This document shows, one piece after another, positions 1 to 11,000 of a DNA stretch of 64,000 bases. The DNA is from Phoronis australis (Eukaryota > Phoronida > Phoronidae): assembly GCA_002633005.1 (NCBI GenBank), contig NMRA01000749.1, forward strand, positions 62,001 through 126,000, written 5' to 3'. Each line of letters starts with the position of its first letter. Positions within the stretch are counted from its first letter, which is position 1. Under the pieces are notes generated by a model. It did not search any database. It was not told where the DNA came from and saw only the letters and a program-made list of their open reading frames with translations. The translations under genes were made by a program, and so were the position numbers.

Positions 1-1824
1 GAAGAACAGAAAGCAAATTACATAACTGTCGAAAAATCAAACTCCCAGTGCAACAATAACAACCCCAATGAGGAAACCCGCGCCCTTTCATGAAACTTTA
101 TGAACATTTTCAAATTTATTTATCAGTAAAGCTTTGATACAATAAATCAGGCTGCTGATAGAAGACTTGTTATTCACCATTGTAACAGCACCAATGATAT
201 CAAGATTCAAGGCACTATGATAACATAGATGTATGTCGTCTAGACACATGAACTGTCTGTAAACAGAAACCTCCCTGGAACACAACTTGGCCTAAATTGT
301 ACCTACTATCAAAACATTACCTTTAGTAGTTGTGATGCCCAATGAAACAAAATGTAAAGGGAGTGTGAAATCCACTTGCAAAAATTCTGTTTTCGACAAT
401 AATCCTGATCTGCTGGTACCAGTCTAATTCATGAGCCCAATACAAACCACGTCAGCATGCAGACGAGGCATTACTGCACGAGATTTGACTGCCGGAGTTC
501 GCTGAGGAACTAATACAACCTGCGGACAAGAGGCACACGTAAATCACAGTAAAAGTAGATTGCCCCCATGTGTATTTATAAAAGGCGTTATTTAACACCA
601 GATTTCTAAATTTCGAGACTTCAGGTTTTCGTGATGGATAAGCATATGGAACAGAGGATGTTATATTGATAATACAGATCAGTTTTGTATGGCATTCAAG
701 CATGATTTTCTATGGTCAGCTGTAAAATTTGTGCAGAAAAGTTAAACTGAAATCAACATTAATCAGTGTGCACTTTATAACCAACATACTGTACACAGAA
801 GTACCACAACTAATAAACAAGTTCCAAGATGGAGGATGAGACAGAGAGGTGTTATCCTTGGGAAGGACTCCCATCAATCGTTGTCACGGGAACGCATTTT
901 TCTGTTTACCCAGGTATGGACCTTTCTATGTGCCATTCAAAGGAGGCTGCCAATCAGTGATTACCCGACTTGTTTCCATGGGGTGCTGAAAACATCAAGT
1001 ATCCCAATGGTGTTCAGCACTTGCGGAAAGGGAGATAACTCTATTACAGAGTGGGAATGGAATTCTATTGCACTGGAATGAATTTTCAACTTGTACCGAC
1101 ACCCCACTACTGATTATGTGGAACAGACCCCCTTTCTTCAAAGTCAGATCTAAAACAAATACAAATTCTACAGGACTACCCCAGCAACACCTCAACAGCA
1201 GAACCCTCTCCCCACCTCCCCACCTCCCCACTCCCCACACAATCCACAACATCCAGTGACATTTTGCAAAAATTTTGCAAACTTCAGTTGACATTATCTC
1301 TGCTGCAGCTATGGGTGTTCTTATGAAACCTAACGAGGGCTAATTAAAACTGACATCAGCACTGCCACATGCAGCAGTTATGACCAGCACACAGCAGATA
1401 TGTATACTGTGCCTATCTATCTTGTAATCAAATACATGACACTAATTTTAATTAGCGGATGGCATTTACGATGCCCTGGAAAGATGTTCCTTGACAAGCA
1501 TTAATAACTACTTGCGAAATTTTAATCATCGCTTGTTATTTAAGATGGCTGAAGATAACAGGCAATTGAAAGTATTATGGCGTTGTAAACAGAAACTCTT
1601 CCAATTAGACATCGAGAGCATAAGCTCTGAGTAATGCTAAAACCATATCACAGCTGTGAAGTTCAAATCACTGTAAAATCTCACTAATTTAATAAACTAA
1701 GTGGAAGACAAATGTAATTTATTTTTATAAAAGATAGCATAAAATAATAATAAAAAATGCCATACCAGAGGTAAGTTCTATATCATACTGTCAAACAATA
1801 TTTTGAGAAATTGCAAGCATTCGT

Positions 1825-1906
1825 AACAAGGTCAGAAGCCTTTGAAAAATCAATTTTGGCATTTTGCCTATAATTTTTGTTTGAGATTAATGAGAATTTA
1901 CCATAG
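1825..1906 (+). repeat. Dispersed repeat, TCAGAAGCCTTTGAAAAATC family
   Basis: Shares TCAGAAGCCTTTGAAAAATC and a following ATT-TTTGT..GAGA.TTTACCA pattern with 14924-15005. A weaker relative is visible near 25110-25175. Family unknown. Confidence 0.6.
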
Positions 1907-2231
1907 CAGAAAATAACGACTCATTCAATGATAGGTAAATCACCATTCCATCGCAACATTCACTCAACTCAAGATGAGTCACAACAGCAGACTACTATTC
2001 AGCACAAATACAAGTTAGATTTATGTAATAATTTTTTATCAACTATGTAAACAAGATACATATTGGAAAACAATGACACATCGCAGATCACATCCTCATT
2101 TTCCAACACAGCTTTTGATGTCTGCAACCATCAGTTGCTAGGTGAACAGTCTGGGTTGGGTTGCTTTTAAAAACTCTATATATCTTAATGGCTGGTTCAG
2201 TTAGTTATATGATGTCATCAGAACAGCTCAG

Positions 2232-2311
2232 CATGGACAACATACCTGTTACAGGCAATACCAGTCAATAACATGGACAACATACCTGTTACAGGCAATA
2301 CCAGTCAATAA
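2232..2311. repeat. Perfect 40-bp tandem duplication
   Basis: Two identical 40-bp units (2232-2271, 2272-2311) beginning CATGGACAACATACCTG. No mismatch between copies, so it is recent or conserved by conversion. Confidence 0.95.
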
Positions 2312-2539
2312 CATTTAACCACATGGAGCCTGTTTAATTGAACTGGCTAACTTTACAACATTTTTTTACAGACAGTCCAGAGGGAGAGTTATGCCAAAAC
2401 TTACGACTAGCTTAAGTTTAGACTCAATGAAACAGGCCCTCGGGTCCTCAAGTTTGAGGCAGCCAAGGCATGCACGGGTTAATCTTGACACACTGCAAAC
2501 AGATATGGGTCAAAGGCACAAGCAATACATAAGTGAAGT

Positions 2540-2936
2540 CTATACACAGACTTGCCCTGGAACAAGTTACTCCTGGAACGAGTTGTCCCTAAGTTTGGAG
2601 GCTGTGTGGACGCTATTTTAACTAGTGCAACTTACCCCACTTGTGACAACTTGATCCACATTACGGAGGTGGGGTAACTTGTTCTAGGGTAATATGGCTC
2701 ACTTCTAATTCCTGTGTGGCCGCAAACATGGGGAAGGCAGAAGTAGTTTCCAGCTGCGGTCACATAAAGTTTTCTCTTGCGCGCGGTATTTGCATTAAGG
2801 GTTCATTGTCACGAATAGAGCGACAACTTTGCCTTACCCTAGTTATAGGATATGTGTGAGGACGCTCCACTTAAAAGTGGGGTAAGTTGAAATAGTGCAA
2901 CTTGTTCTAGGGCAGGTTATGTGTGGACAAGACTAT
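2540..2936. mobile_element. Inverted-repeat DNA element, CCCTAGAACAAGTT family, copy 1
   Basis: The left end reads CTTGCCCTGGAACAAGTT and the right end is its near reverse complement (AACTTGTTCTAGGGCAGG). Internal blocks such as CACTTCTAAT.CCTGTGTG and GTGAGGACGCTCCAC match a second copy at 45076-45345. No ORF. This is a non-autonomous element; the superfamily is not determined because no clean target duplication was seen. Confidence 0.6.
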
Positions 2937-3348
2937 AGAAACTACGGGAAGGCTAGAAATCTTCAGTGACAAAATGTTTTGTGCAAGTACCGATGAGCAC
3001 TATCACAAAGCAAAAATTTGACGGGAGTGGCTATGGAAAGTATAATCGAGATAATCCACCCGTCTTAACATTTAGAGATGAATATGACAAAAAGAAGGAG
3101 CAAAATGATCAGGATTCACTGATGATTACTCAAAACACATCAACTAACAGCCACTGCACTGTCAATTTGCACTGTGTCAAAATCTGTTCGCATGACACTT
3201 TACCCTCATGTAAAAAGCGTTATGTAAACAGCGTACTAGACACTATGTGGTTGACCAGGTATAGAATAACCCAGAAACGCATCATGAGCGAGGATTCCAA
3301 CTGTTGCAGTATCTTAGTCACTAGGTACAGCAGCCCACATCAACAGTG

Positions 3349-3408
3349 AGCTTAGACGGTGATTAAGAGACTGGGAATTCTGGTGTGGCCGAGGGTTCAA
3401 ACCAGACG
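3349..3408 (+). mobile_element. tRNA-derived SINE head (degenerate)
   Basis: A box-A-like stretch (TTAGACGGTGATTAAGAGAC) is followed at tRNA-like distance by a good box B (GAGGGTTCAAACCAG). Acceptor-stem pairing is not convincing, so this is a SINE or tRNA pseudogene rather than a functional tRNA. Confidence 0.4.
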
Positions 3409-5077
3409 CAAATGCTCAAACCACTTCTATTCTTCAAAACAGACACTGAACATGCTTACCCTTCTGGTAGAATGGTCAGGAACCATTAAGTAAAAAAAAC
3501 ACTGTTGCTTCACCAGAGTGAATCATTTCACACCATGCGATTGTTATCTCGCATCAGGGATCTCCAAAAAACTGTTTACTGCCACCAGTTAATTCCAAAA
3601 CAAAACACAAATTTGGTACTTTGGTTAAGTTTTATCAATTTTGAACAAAGGTATCACGGTAACATATTAATTTGATTACGAAAAAAATGAGAAAAATTAA
3701 AATAAAATTTCCTCTCACTGCCATATTGTGCACTAAGCTAGAGAGCCTTTACAAAAACAAGTGGTATTACTGTGGTTATTTATAGTGACACTATACTGCA
3801 TGTCATTCAGTCCACCAGATCGGTCTTAGGTGCAAGTATACATAAGTTGTAATTAATTCATGTAGTTTGTATGAATTGTGTGAGAAACATCAAGCCCCAT
3901 TAATTAATTACACCGGGTGACTGATACAGACGCATAAACACGACCAAGTGCACAGAGTGGAATGAACTCTGTCTACAAATAAATAATGATGAAGTATTTG
4001 GGAAACCAGTTGATAAAAATGTTGCATACGGGATAAAAAGGATAAAAATGATAATTATATTGAATCTCACTGCATTTTCGACTTCACAACATCACCACCC
4101 AGACAGTGAATCTGATTATGTTTATCCATCTCAACTCCCCCCAGTGAACAAGACATACAGGGGAGATATGGAGTGGAGGCGGTGCCAGCCCTTACGGAGA
4201 AATCTCAACAATTTGGGACAAATATAATTGTCAAAAGTGATCTTTTTTCATTTTTACAAGACCACTAAAATTGTGAAAGCACACAATTTCTCAAAACATT
4301 GTCCGATGGATGCCTCAGTGCATCATATTGCTGTACCATTAGGCCCATGGGCGCCTGTGTGGGACTGCGCTTGCATGCGAACCACTTGGGAAAAAAAGGC
4401 CGTGAAAAAAGGCACTGTTTTGGATATAAGCGTATGGGCCTAAAAACGTGGCAATACGGTAGAACTATAAAATGCTTAAGGCATATACTGAATGCCATTT
4501 ATATGAAAAATAAAGACTTCATTTTCACCATAATGTGTCCTATATAGGTGAACAACTGTCACTACCTTAGCCCAGTGCTTGACAAAAATGGGCTGGTGGT
4601 TGTATTCCAACCTCCACATACAATAATTCACCAGTTTAGAGTATAATATGGATGTTAAGTGAACCATTCTGTTCTTGTTTTTTCCTCACTAATAAATAAC
4701 TAATCAATGTAACGCTGTAGCAATTCCTTGTTCTGCACTGTAACTACCACCAGACAACTTTATGGTTAATAATTAATAATTATGAACATTCTCAACAATG
4801 ATTTACACCTATAAAAATGAAAAAGGACAGCTTTGATATTAATTTTTGTTTGACATTTGTGAGAAATTTACACATGTAGTACAGTGTTAAGGGCAAGGGC
4901 TGAACTGCAACATCACAAGCCTTTTCTGACCCAAGACTCCTAGCGCCATCTGGCAGTATAGCAAAGTACCTTTATTTTGCAATGGGAGACAGAACTAGGA
5001 AATGTTAAATACCGTCTGAGGAGACCAGAGACATCGTCAATGGCGTAAGTAAAAAACTAAATTATGAAGGAGTTCAT

Positions 5078-5123
5078 GTATTTACCTGTGTACATGTAAT
5101 GTATTTACCTGTGTACATGTAAT
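5078..5123 (-). repeat. 23-bp tandem duplication containing the splice donor of the BTB exon
   Basis: Two perfect 23-bp copies (5078-5100 and 5101-5123) lie at the exon/intron border. Each carries the same TACACAG/GTAAAT donor on the minus strand. Use of the exon-proximal donor (exon end 5109) gives phase 1; use of the distal one (exon end 5086) adds 23 bases, changing the frame downstream. Confidence 0.9.
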
Positions 5124-5449
5124 GTACAAGTGCTGCAACAGCATTGGCATCTATGTCCTGCATGACAATCTCAGTTTGTGTCGCTTCGCGAACATCACTT
5201 GTAAACATGGCTGAGAAATAGTCCGAGGCAGCACTGAGGATCAGTTTGTGTGCAGGGATCTTGCGGTCGCCCACGATGAGCGTCACATCACAGAGTGTCC
5301 GTTTACCAAGATAGCACTCCATTTTTTTCATCATACGCTCGCAGTGGTTTATTGAACGGTAGAACTCGTCGGAGCTCTCCTCCATTCTGTTGTTGTTGCC
5401 GCCACCGCCGTTACCGTGGTAACTGCTGAAACTGTGGTGCACCAGATAC
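5109..5449 (-). CDS. KLHL5-like: Kelch-like protein (KLHL1/4/5 type), exon 2 with start of BTB domain
   Basis: Proteins of this family use the BTB domain to dimerise and bind Cullin-3, the BACK domain as a linker and a C-terminal kelch propeller to recruit substrates. This exon has 113 full codons with split codons at both ends. It encodes a low-complexity Ser/His/Gly/Asn stretch, then [20 protein letters not shown] leading into the BTB core. Visible BTB landmarks are [31 protein letters not shown] and the final YMYTG. The SDEF...NH.E...KKME lead-in plus DVREA is typical of the KLHL1/4/5 subgroup rather than other kelch proteins. The acceptor is TTCATAG before 5449 and the donor is CACAG/GTAAAT after 5109. 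The rest of BTB, BACK and the kelch repeats are not in the window and must lie to the left. Paralogue assignment is inference from remembered family motifs. Confidence 0.93.
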
Positions 5450-5515
5450 CTATGAATGACGACATAAACGCATTAGAAAATAGCAGAAAAATCACGATGT
5501 CAAGAACAAAACCCC

Positions 5516-5587
5516 TGTGATAGGGACATCCACTCACCTGCAGACAGTACTTGTGATAGGGACATCCACTCACCTGCAGACAGTACT
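5516..5587 (-). repeat. 36-bp tandem duplication carrying strong donor-like sites
   Basis: Two perfect 36-bp copies (5516-5551, 5552-5587). On the minus strand each contains CTGCAG/GTGAGTGG, close to an ideal 5' splice site, about 90-125 bases upstream of the BTB exon acceptor. No convincing exon with an acceptor was found ending here. Confidence 0.85.
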
Positions 5588-5817
5588 TTTGCCCAATTCA
5601 AGAGATTGATATGACCACAAACAGACCAAAGTGCAGATGCAATTTTGTTTACCCACTGCACATGTTATCCTTCAGTTTATGAACTATATGAACTAACCCA
5701 CATATTATGTAACCGCTAATGATTAAAAGGTAAGAAGAGGAGGAATTTGTTAAGATGAATTAAGAAATCAATGATTGTGAACGGATTGTATCACTTGACG
5801 TAACAACCGCCACAGTT

Positions 5818-6922
5818 CCTCAACTGTTGGCCACTATATATAGAGTTCACACATATACTACAGGGAAGAGTATTGGTCTATAGAATATTGAGCGATGAAC
5901 TCGAATAAACAGAATATGCATTAAGCTAGTATTTGGTGAAGATGAATGACTATTTGAAATTAAGACAGAGCTGGTCCTATATTTGATAATGCATGAGTGA
6001 CAAGCTTCATTCCGAGGAGCTCAACCAAACAACAGAAAGGTTTGATGAGACTTCCATACTCCAACACCATTGTTGAGCATCAAACCCCAAATCCTAGCTA
6101 TAGATAAGATATCAGTTTTCACGAATATTACTTCTGATACGCTTCTGAAAACTTGGCAAAACATAGAATTGCTATGCTGAGTTAATGTCTCGGTGCAATA
6201 TAGGTCTGCTACCAGGCGCATGGCCAATGAAGTCAGCATTGTGTTGAGGGGGCAGGAAGTTCTTGTATTACAGAGTTTCCAACAGCTGTTAAGGCATTTA
6301 AGAAATGGTACCATGCCATAACACTATTGTTACCTTGGTTACCAGGGATTACCAAAACATAGGGGCCAAGTGAAGTCAACCACGAAGGGAAACAGTTGCA
6401 GAAATCAACTCAGCATCAAAGCCAAGAAAACCAGACCAATAATTAAACCATGTCCATCTGGCTGCAGTACCAGACTGTGATGCAATGTCCAGTTCTTCAG
6501 CACTTAAACCCCTATAATATTGTAGTGTTCACTGCTTTACACACCAGAAACAGGGCAGCCTTTACCGTCAATAAGCTGCTTTTACAAGAGAGACAGTAGT
6601 CACGGTGATGTAACAGTGACAGTAGCCACGGTGACAGTGGTCACGGTGTCAGTGGTCACGGTGACAGTTGTCACGGTGTCACTTGTCATGGTGTCAGTAG
6701 TCATGGTATCAGTAGTCATGGCACGAATTGCTCCACTTCAGTCGCATTTACACTTTACACGACATTAGATTGTAAATTGGACTAGCATGAGTCACTTACA
6801 CGAAGACTGTCTGTGCATGCTCTCACAAACAATAGGGAATGTCCAAACCAAGTGGAATGTCAGCAGATCAACCTAATATACGCCATTGCGCAAGCACATT
6901 GAAAGATGATCCCTTTCCACCC
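5818..6922. repeat. Direct-repeat copy A1 (likely allelic contig end)
   Basis: 1105 bases closely matching 6924-8028, which is also 1105 bases. About the first 520 bases differ at roughly 23 positions, while the remaining ~590 bases appear identical. The copy ends at the single N at 6923. Each copy holds a minus-strand 97-codon ORF (6021-6314, 7127-7420) whose differences are mostly amino-acid-changing, so I do not call it coding. Each also holds a 15-bp GTCACGGTGNCAGTG-type tandem tract. Confidence 0.95.
6593..6722 (+). repeat. 15-bp-period tandem tract (GTCACGGTGNCAGTG)
   Basis: About eight imperfect 15-bp units; repeated again at about 7697-7828 in the duplicated block. GTCACGGTG/GTCATGGTG variants dominate. 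Confidence 0.8.
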
Positions 6923-6923
6923 N

Positions 6924-8028
6924 CCTCAACTGTACACCACTATATGTAGAGTTCACACATTTACTACAGGGAAGAGTATTGGTCTATAGAATATTGAGCG
7001 ATGAACTCGAATAAACAGAATATGCATCAAGCTAGTATTTGGTGAAGATGAACGACTATTTGAAATTAAGACAGAGTTGGTCCTATATTTGATAATGCAC
7101 GAGTGACAAGCTTCATTCCGAGGAGCTCAACTAAACAAGAGAAAGGTTTGATGAGACTTCCATACTTCAACACCATTTTTGAACATCAAACCCCAAATCC
7201 TAGCTATAGATAAGATATCAGTTTTCACTAACATTACTTCTGAAACGCTTCTGAAAACTTGGCAAAACATAGAATTGCTATGCTGAGTTAATGTTTCAGT
7301 GCAATATAGGTCTGCTACCAGGCGCATGGCCAATGAAGTCAGCATTGTGTTGAGGGTGCAGGAAGTTCTTGTATTACAAAGTTTCCAGCAGCTGTTAAGG
7401 CATTTAAGAAATGGTACCATGCCATAACACTAATGTTACCTTGGTTACCAGGGATTACCAAAACATAGGGGCCAAGTGAAGTCAACCACGAAGGGAAACA
7501 GTTGCAGAAATCAACTCAGCATCAAAGCCAAGAAAACCAGACCAATAATTAAACCATGTCCATCTGGCTGCAGTACCAGACTGTGATGCAATGTCCAGTT
7601 CTTCAGCACTTAAACCCCTATAATATTGTAGTGTTCACTGCTTTACACACCAGAAACAGGGCAGCCTTTACCGTCAATAAGCTGCTTTTACAAGAGAGAC
7701 AGTAGTCACGGTGATGTAACAGTGACAGTAGCCACGGTGACAGTGGTCACGGTGTCAGTGGTCACGGTGACAGTTGTCACGGTGTCACTTGTCATGGTGT
7801 CAGTAGTCATGGTATCAGTAGTCATGGCACGAATTGCTCCACTTCAGTCGCATTTACACTTTACACGACATTAGATTGTAAATTGGACTAGCATGAGTCA
7901 CTTACACGAAGACTGTCTGTGCATGCTCTCACAAACAATAGGGAATGTCCAAACCAAGTGGAATGTCAGCAGATCAACCTAATATACGCCATTGCGCAAG
8001 CACATTGAAAGATGATCCCTTTCCACCC
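6924..8028. repeat. Direct-repeat copy A2 (likely allelic contig start)
   Basis: Partner of 5818-6922. The duplicated block begins immediately after the single N and the sequence continues into unique DNA after CCACCC at 8028, exactly as expected if two overlapping contigs were placed end to end. Confidence 0.95.
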
Positions 8029-11000
8029 CTACCCCAGTTGTGTTTAGACGTGTAGTTGAAACTGGAGCTATTGACCGAGTGCAACTCGCTCTACTTGTCA
8101 AACTGGTGTCGAAAATGGCCGCCGCTAGCCTTGTTGTCAACTTATTCAGCCATGTTTACAGACATACTTGCACCAGATCAGCTGTTCTGTGTCGGTTGCT
8201 CCGTGACAGCTGTGTGACTGTCAGCTTTAAATGCAACTTGACAAGTTTAGTGGACAAACCAAATGGTTCTTCAGGTATTTTTAAGTCTATTATTAGCATG
8301 GTTTGTACTGTGTAGACCTCATAAAACAACATTAGGTAAAGTTTCCATTAACTGTGACAAGGCAATCAGCCTGAACACGAGCAATATTGGCAATAAATAT
8401 AACGCAAAATAGGCAAGAATTACCGTTATGGTAGTCTGTGAACAATGACCAGGTCACTAGAAACAAGCAGCCGTAGTGGTCTGATAAGAAAATTAATTAC
8501 CAACACGATAGGCAAGAACAGTAATGGTACCAAATCAACACTGCAACAGTCTTCCATATATTTTCTGCCCCTCCTAGACGAATCGCAGCTTCTTTCCTAC
8601 TCAAATTTTGAGATGTCTCTTTTGGTGTGAACAACAGTGGCAATTAGACAACTTGATGACCACAAACCTAAGTAAACATCTGACAGCATTAATTCGATAC
8701 AAGAAGGCAAAACGCTATGCCCAAAGTACCCTCATGCCATCTATTCATTTCATCATGTCGTCGCTACATTGGCACATGGGTATTGACAGCCCACCTACCT
8801 CGCTGCTGCCGACCGTCGCCGTGGAAGCGTCATGGACATGGTGCTTCTATTGTTGAAACCTTGCTCAAGAGATAACCAACACGTCCAGAAATCCACGAAT
8901 GAGGTATTCTCAAGCCTGAGGTAATCTTCAGTCCGATCTACACTTTTGAACTCAATAAGAAGCTTATAGTATTAACTATACCAGCTAAAATTTCTCAACC
9001 AACTAAAGGCAACCCTGTCAGATGTTTCTTTCAACTCATAGATGTTAAAGATTTTAAATTGTTCCTGCCAATTCAACTTCTTAGGACAGCTTTTGACAAG
9101 TTAATACCAATGAGAGTATTTTCAGAGCCTGAGATCTTCCGGGTAAGTATTCACCGGAACAATCATGGAGATCACCTTAACACAACAAGCATCAACCGGG
9201 ATAGACTCAAATCTCAGATAGCGTGTACAATAGTTCATTATGAGTCGCATCAGCAAATCAGCACAAGTTACGTGTCCAACACCTCGGAATGGGCCACAAA
9301 TCCAGCAGCTCAGATAGTGCGAAATGAGTCAAACAGCTCAGAATGAGTCCAGCAGCTCAAAATGAGTCCAACAGCTCGGGATAATCAATTTGAGTCCAAC
9401 GGGTCAGAATGAGGAATGAGTCCAGCAGCTCACTTGAACTATGAGTCCTAACTCTGAGTCTTAAATCACCCAACATCCGTCTCAACTCACTGAGGACAGT
9501 CTGACAATGAGTAAACAGTGGAACAATGACTGAACCGTCCAAGCTCATCCTTCCAAATGTCTTGTGTACAGACTCTAACAGTGCAGCCCATCAGTCTCTA
9601 CATAACTAACTAGAACAGATGTTCAAAACAGACTGTACAGTATGTCAAGGCTGACAGCTGATAGCAACACAGATCAACTAAAGGCTATTAGTGTTAATCT
9701 TGCCTCTGGCCAGTGGAGTGGACTGGCTGTGTTTAGGCTACTAATGACAGATCAGAGAGCATCACTTCTGGAATTTTATCATGAGCAGGACACCCCAGGT
9801 AACCACGCGTCCAAGTTAAGAAAACACATATCAAGTTAAGCTAATCAAACAACAAATCATTAAAAGTGAAATGACTTTCACGATAATAAATGTAATTAGG
9901 CCATAGTTGCTCAGTGATCTGTTTTCTGGCTTCGTAGTGCATCAAAAAACATTAATTCACAAACAACCTTATGACCAAGTGCATCACCTCGGTTCTATTT
10001 TCTTACTGGTAGGAACAGTATGACTAATTAAATAACCTTGGCAAATAAACGTTCAATTCCAGAGTTCACTTAAAACAAGAACCCCTCGAATGCTCCATTT
10101 GACTGATTGAGGGTGTAAAATATTCTTTAATTGGTCAAGTCATTAAATGGTGTTCAGGAATCTATAATCTTCAACCACAAATGTCACTTGACTGTAAAAC
10201 ACAGATGGTCATCTGCTTGCTGGGGTAATAAGTGCTAACACGTGTTGGCATAGAGATTTTGCATCTTAAACGGACACATACCCAACTGTATGCTTACTTT
10301 TTTCTCGCACATGGGTCGCAAGACTATTCGTGCAACTCAGAGTTACTCAGGGCAATTTATACTTAACAAGTTCTATGGCAAAATAGTTTGTTTCATAATC
10401 AATTTAACACAAAACAATTAAGATCATTATCAGTTTCTAGTGAATAACCATCTGCCAGACAGGACAGCAGCTGCATTTGAATATTCACTTACATTAGTTA
10501 GACCACACTTGATCAGAATGGATTCAAAAACATGTCAAAACGTAAACACAGCATTCCGCTAACACCAACTCACACACGGTGCTCTGCCACGTTTGAAACG
10601 GTTTGAAAAATGTTTGAAAAATTCTGAGCGATGTTTCAAAAGCTTTGAGCTACCACGATTGTTTAAAATATTGAGCCATGTCTGAAAAGCTGAGTTTTGT
10701 TTATAAGATTTACAATACAAATGATTGAAATTAAGTTGCCAAGAGATACTTGTATTATTTTGCTGTGAAAAAGATAGTAACGCGCTAAGCAAGTGAAAAT
10801 ATTATGTAACCGAGGTCGCTTCCGTGAATTAAGGTAAAACCTTGATAATTTCAGCCAAAATTAATTACCAAAAATGTCCTTTTTCATTTTTCACAGGCTT
10901 CTAACATAGTTGAAAATGTCGACAAGTTTTCAAAACTTTGTCTGAGGCCAGCTATGGTACAAGCTGTTTAATTTGGTGCAACATATACTTCAAAGAAAAA

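Larger units (their letters stand above)
1..5108 (-). other. Downstream intron sequence of the kelch-like gene (partial)
   Basis: No exon was recognised here on the minus strand; the next expected part (remainder of BTB and BACK) was searched for in the translated frames and not found, so this is taken as intron. Plus-strand frames such as 2966-3349 (127 codons) show no known domain. Contents are a C-rich simple stretch near 1205-1240, dispersed repeats, a 40-bp tandem duplication, one inverted-repeat element and one tRNA-like SINE head. Confidence 0.5.

Noticed and set aside
2966-3349. 127-codon plus-strand ORF
   Set aside because: Plausible composition but no domain, non-conserved context and no splice signals; it sits within the presumed kelch-like intron on the opposite strand.
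6021-7420. Pair of similar 97-codon minus-strand ORFs
   Set aside because: They are two versions of one contig-overlap block; differences between them are mainly amino-acid-changing and no domain is seen.
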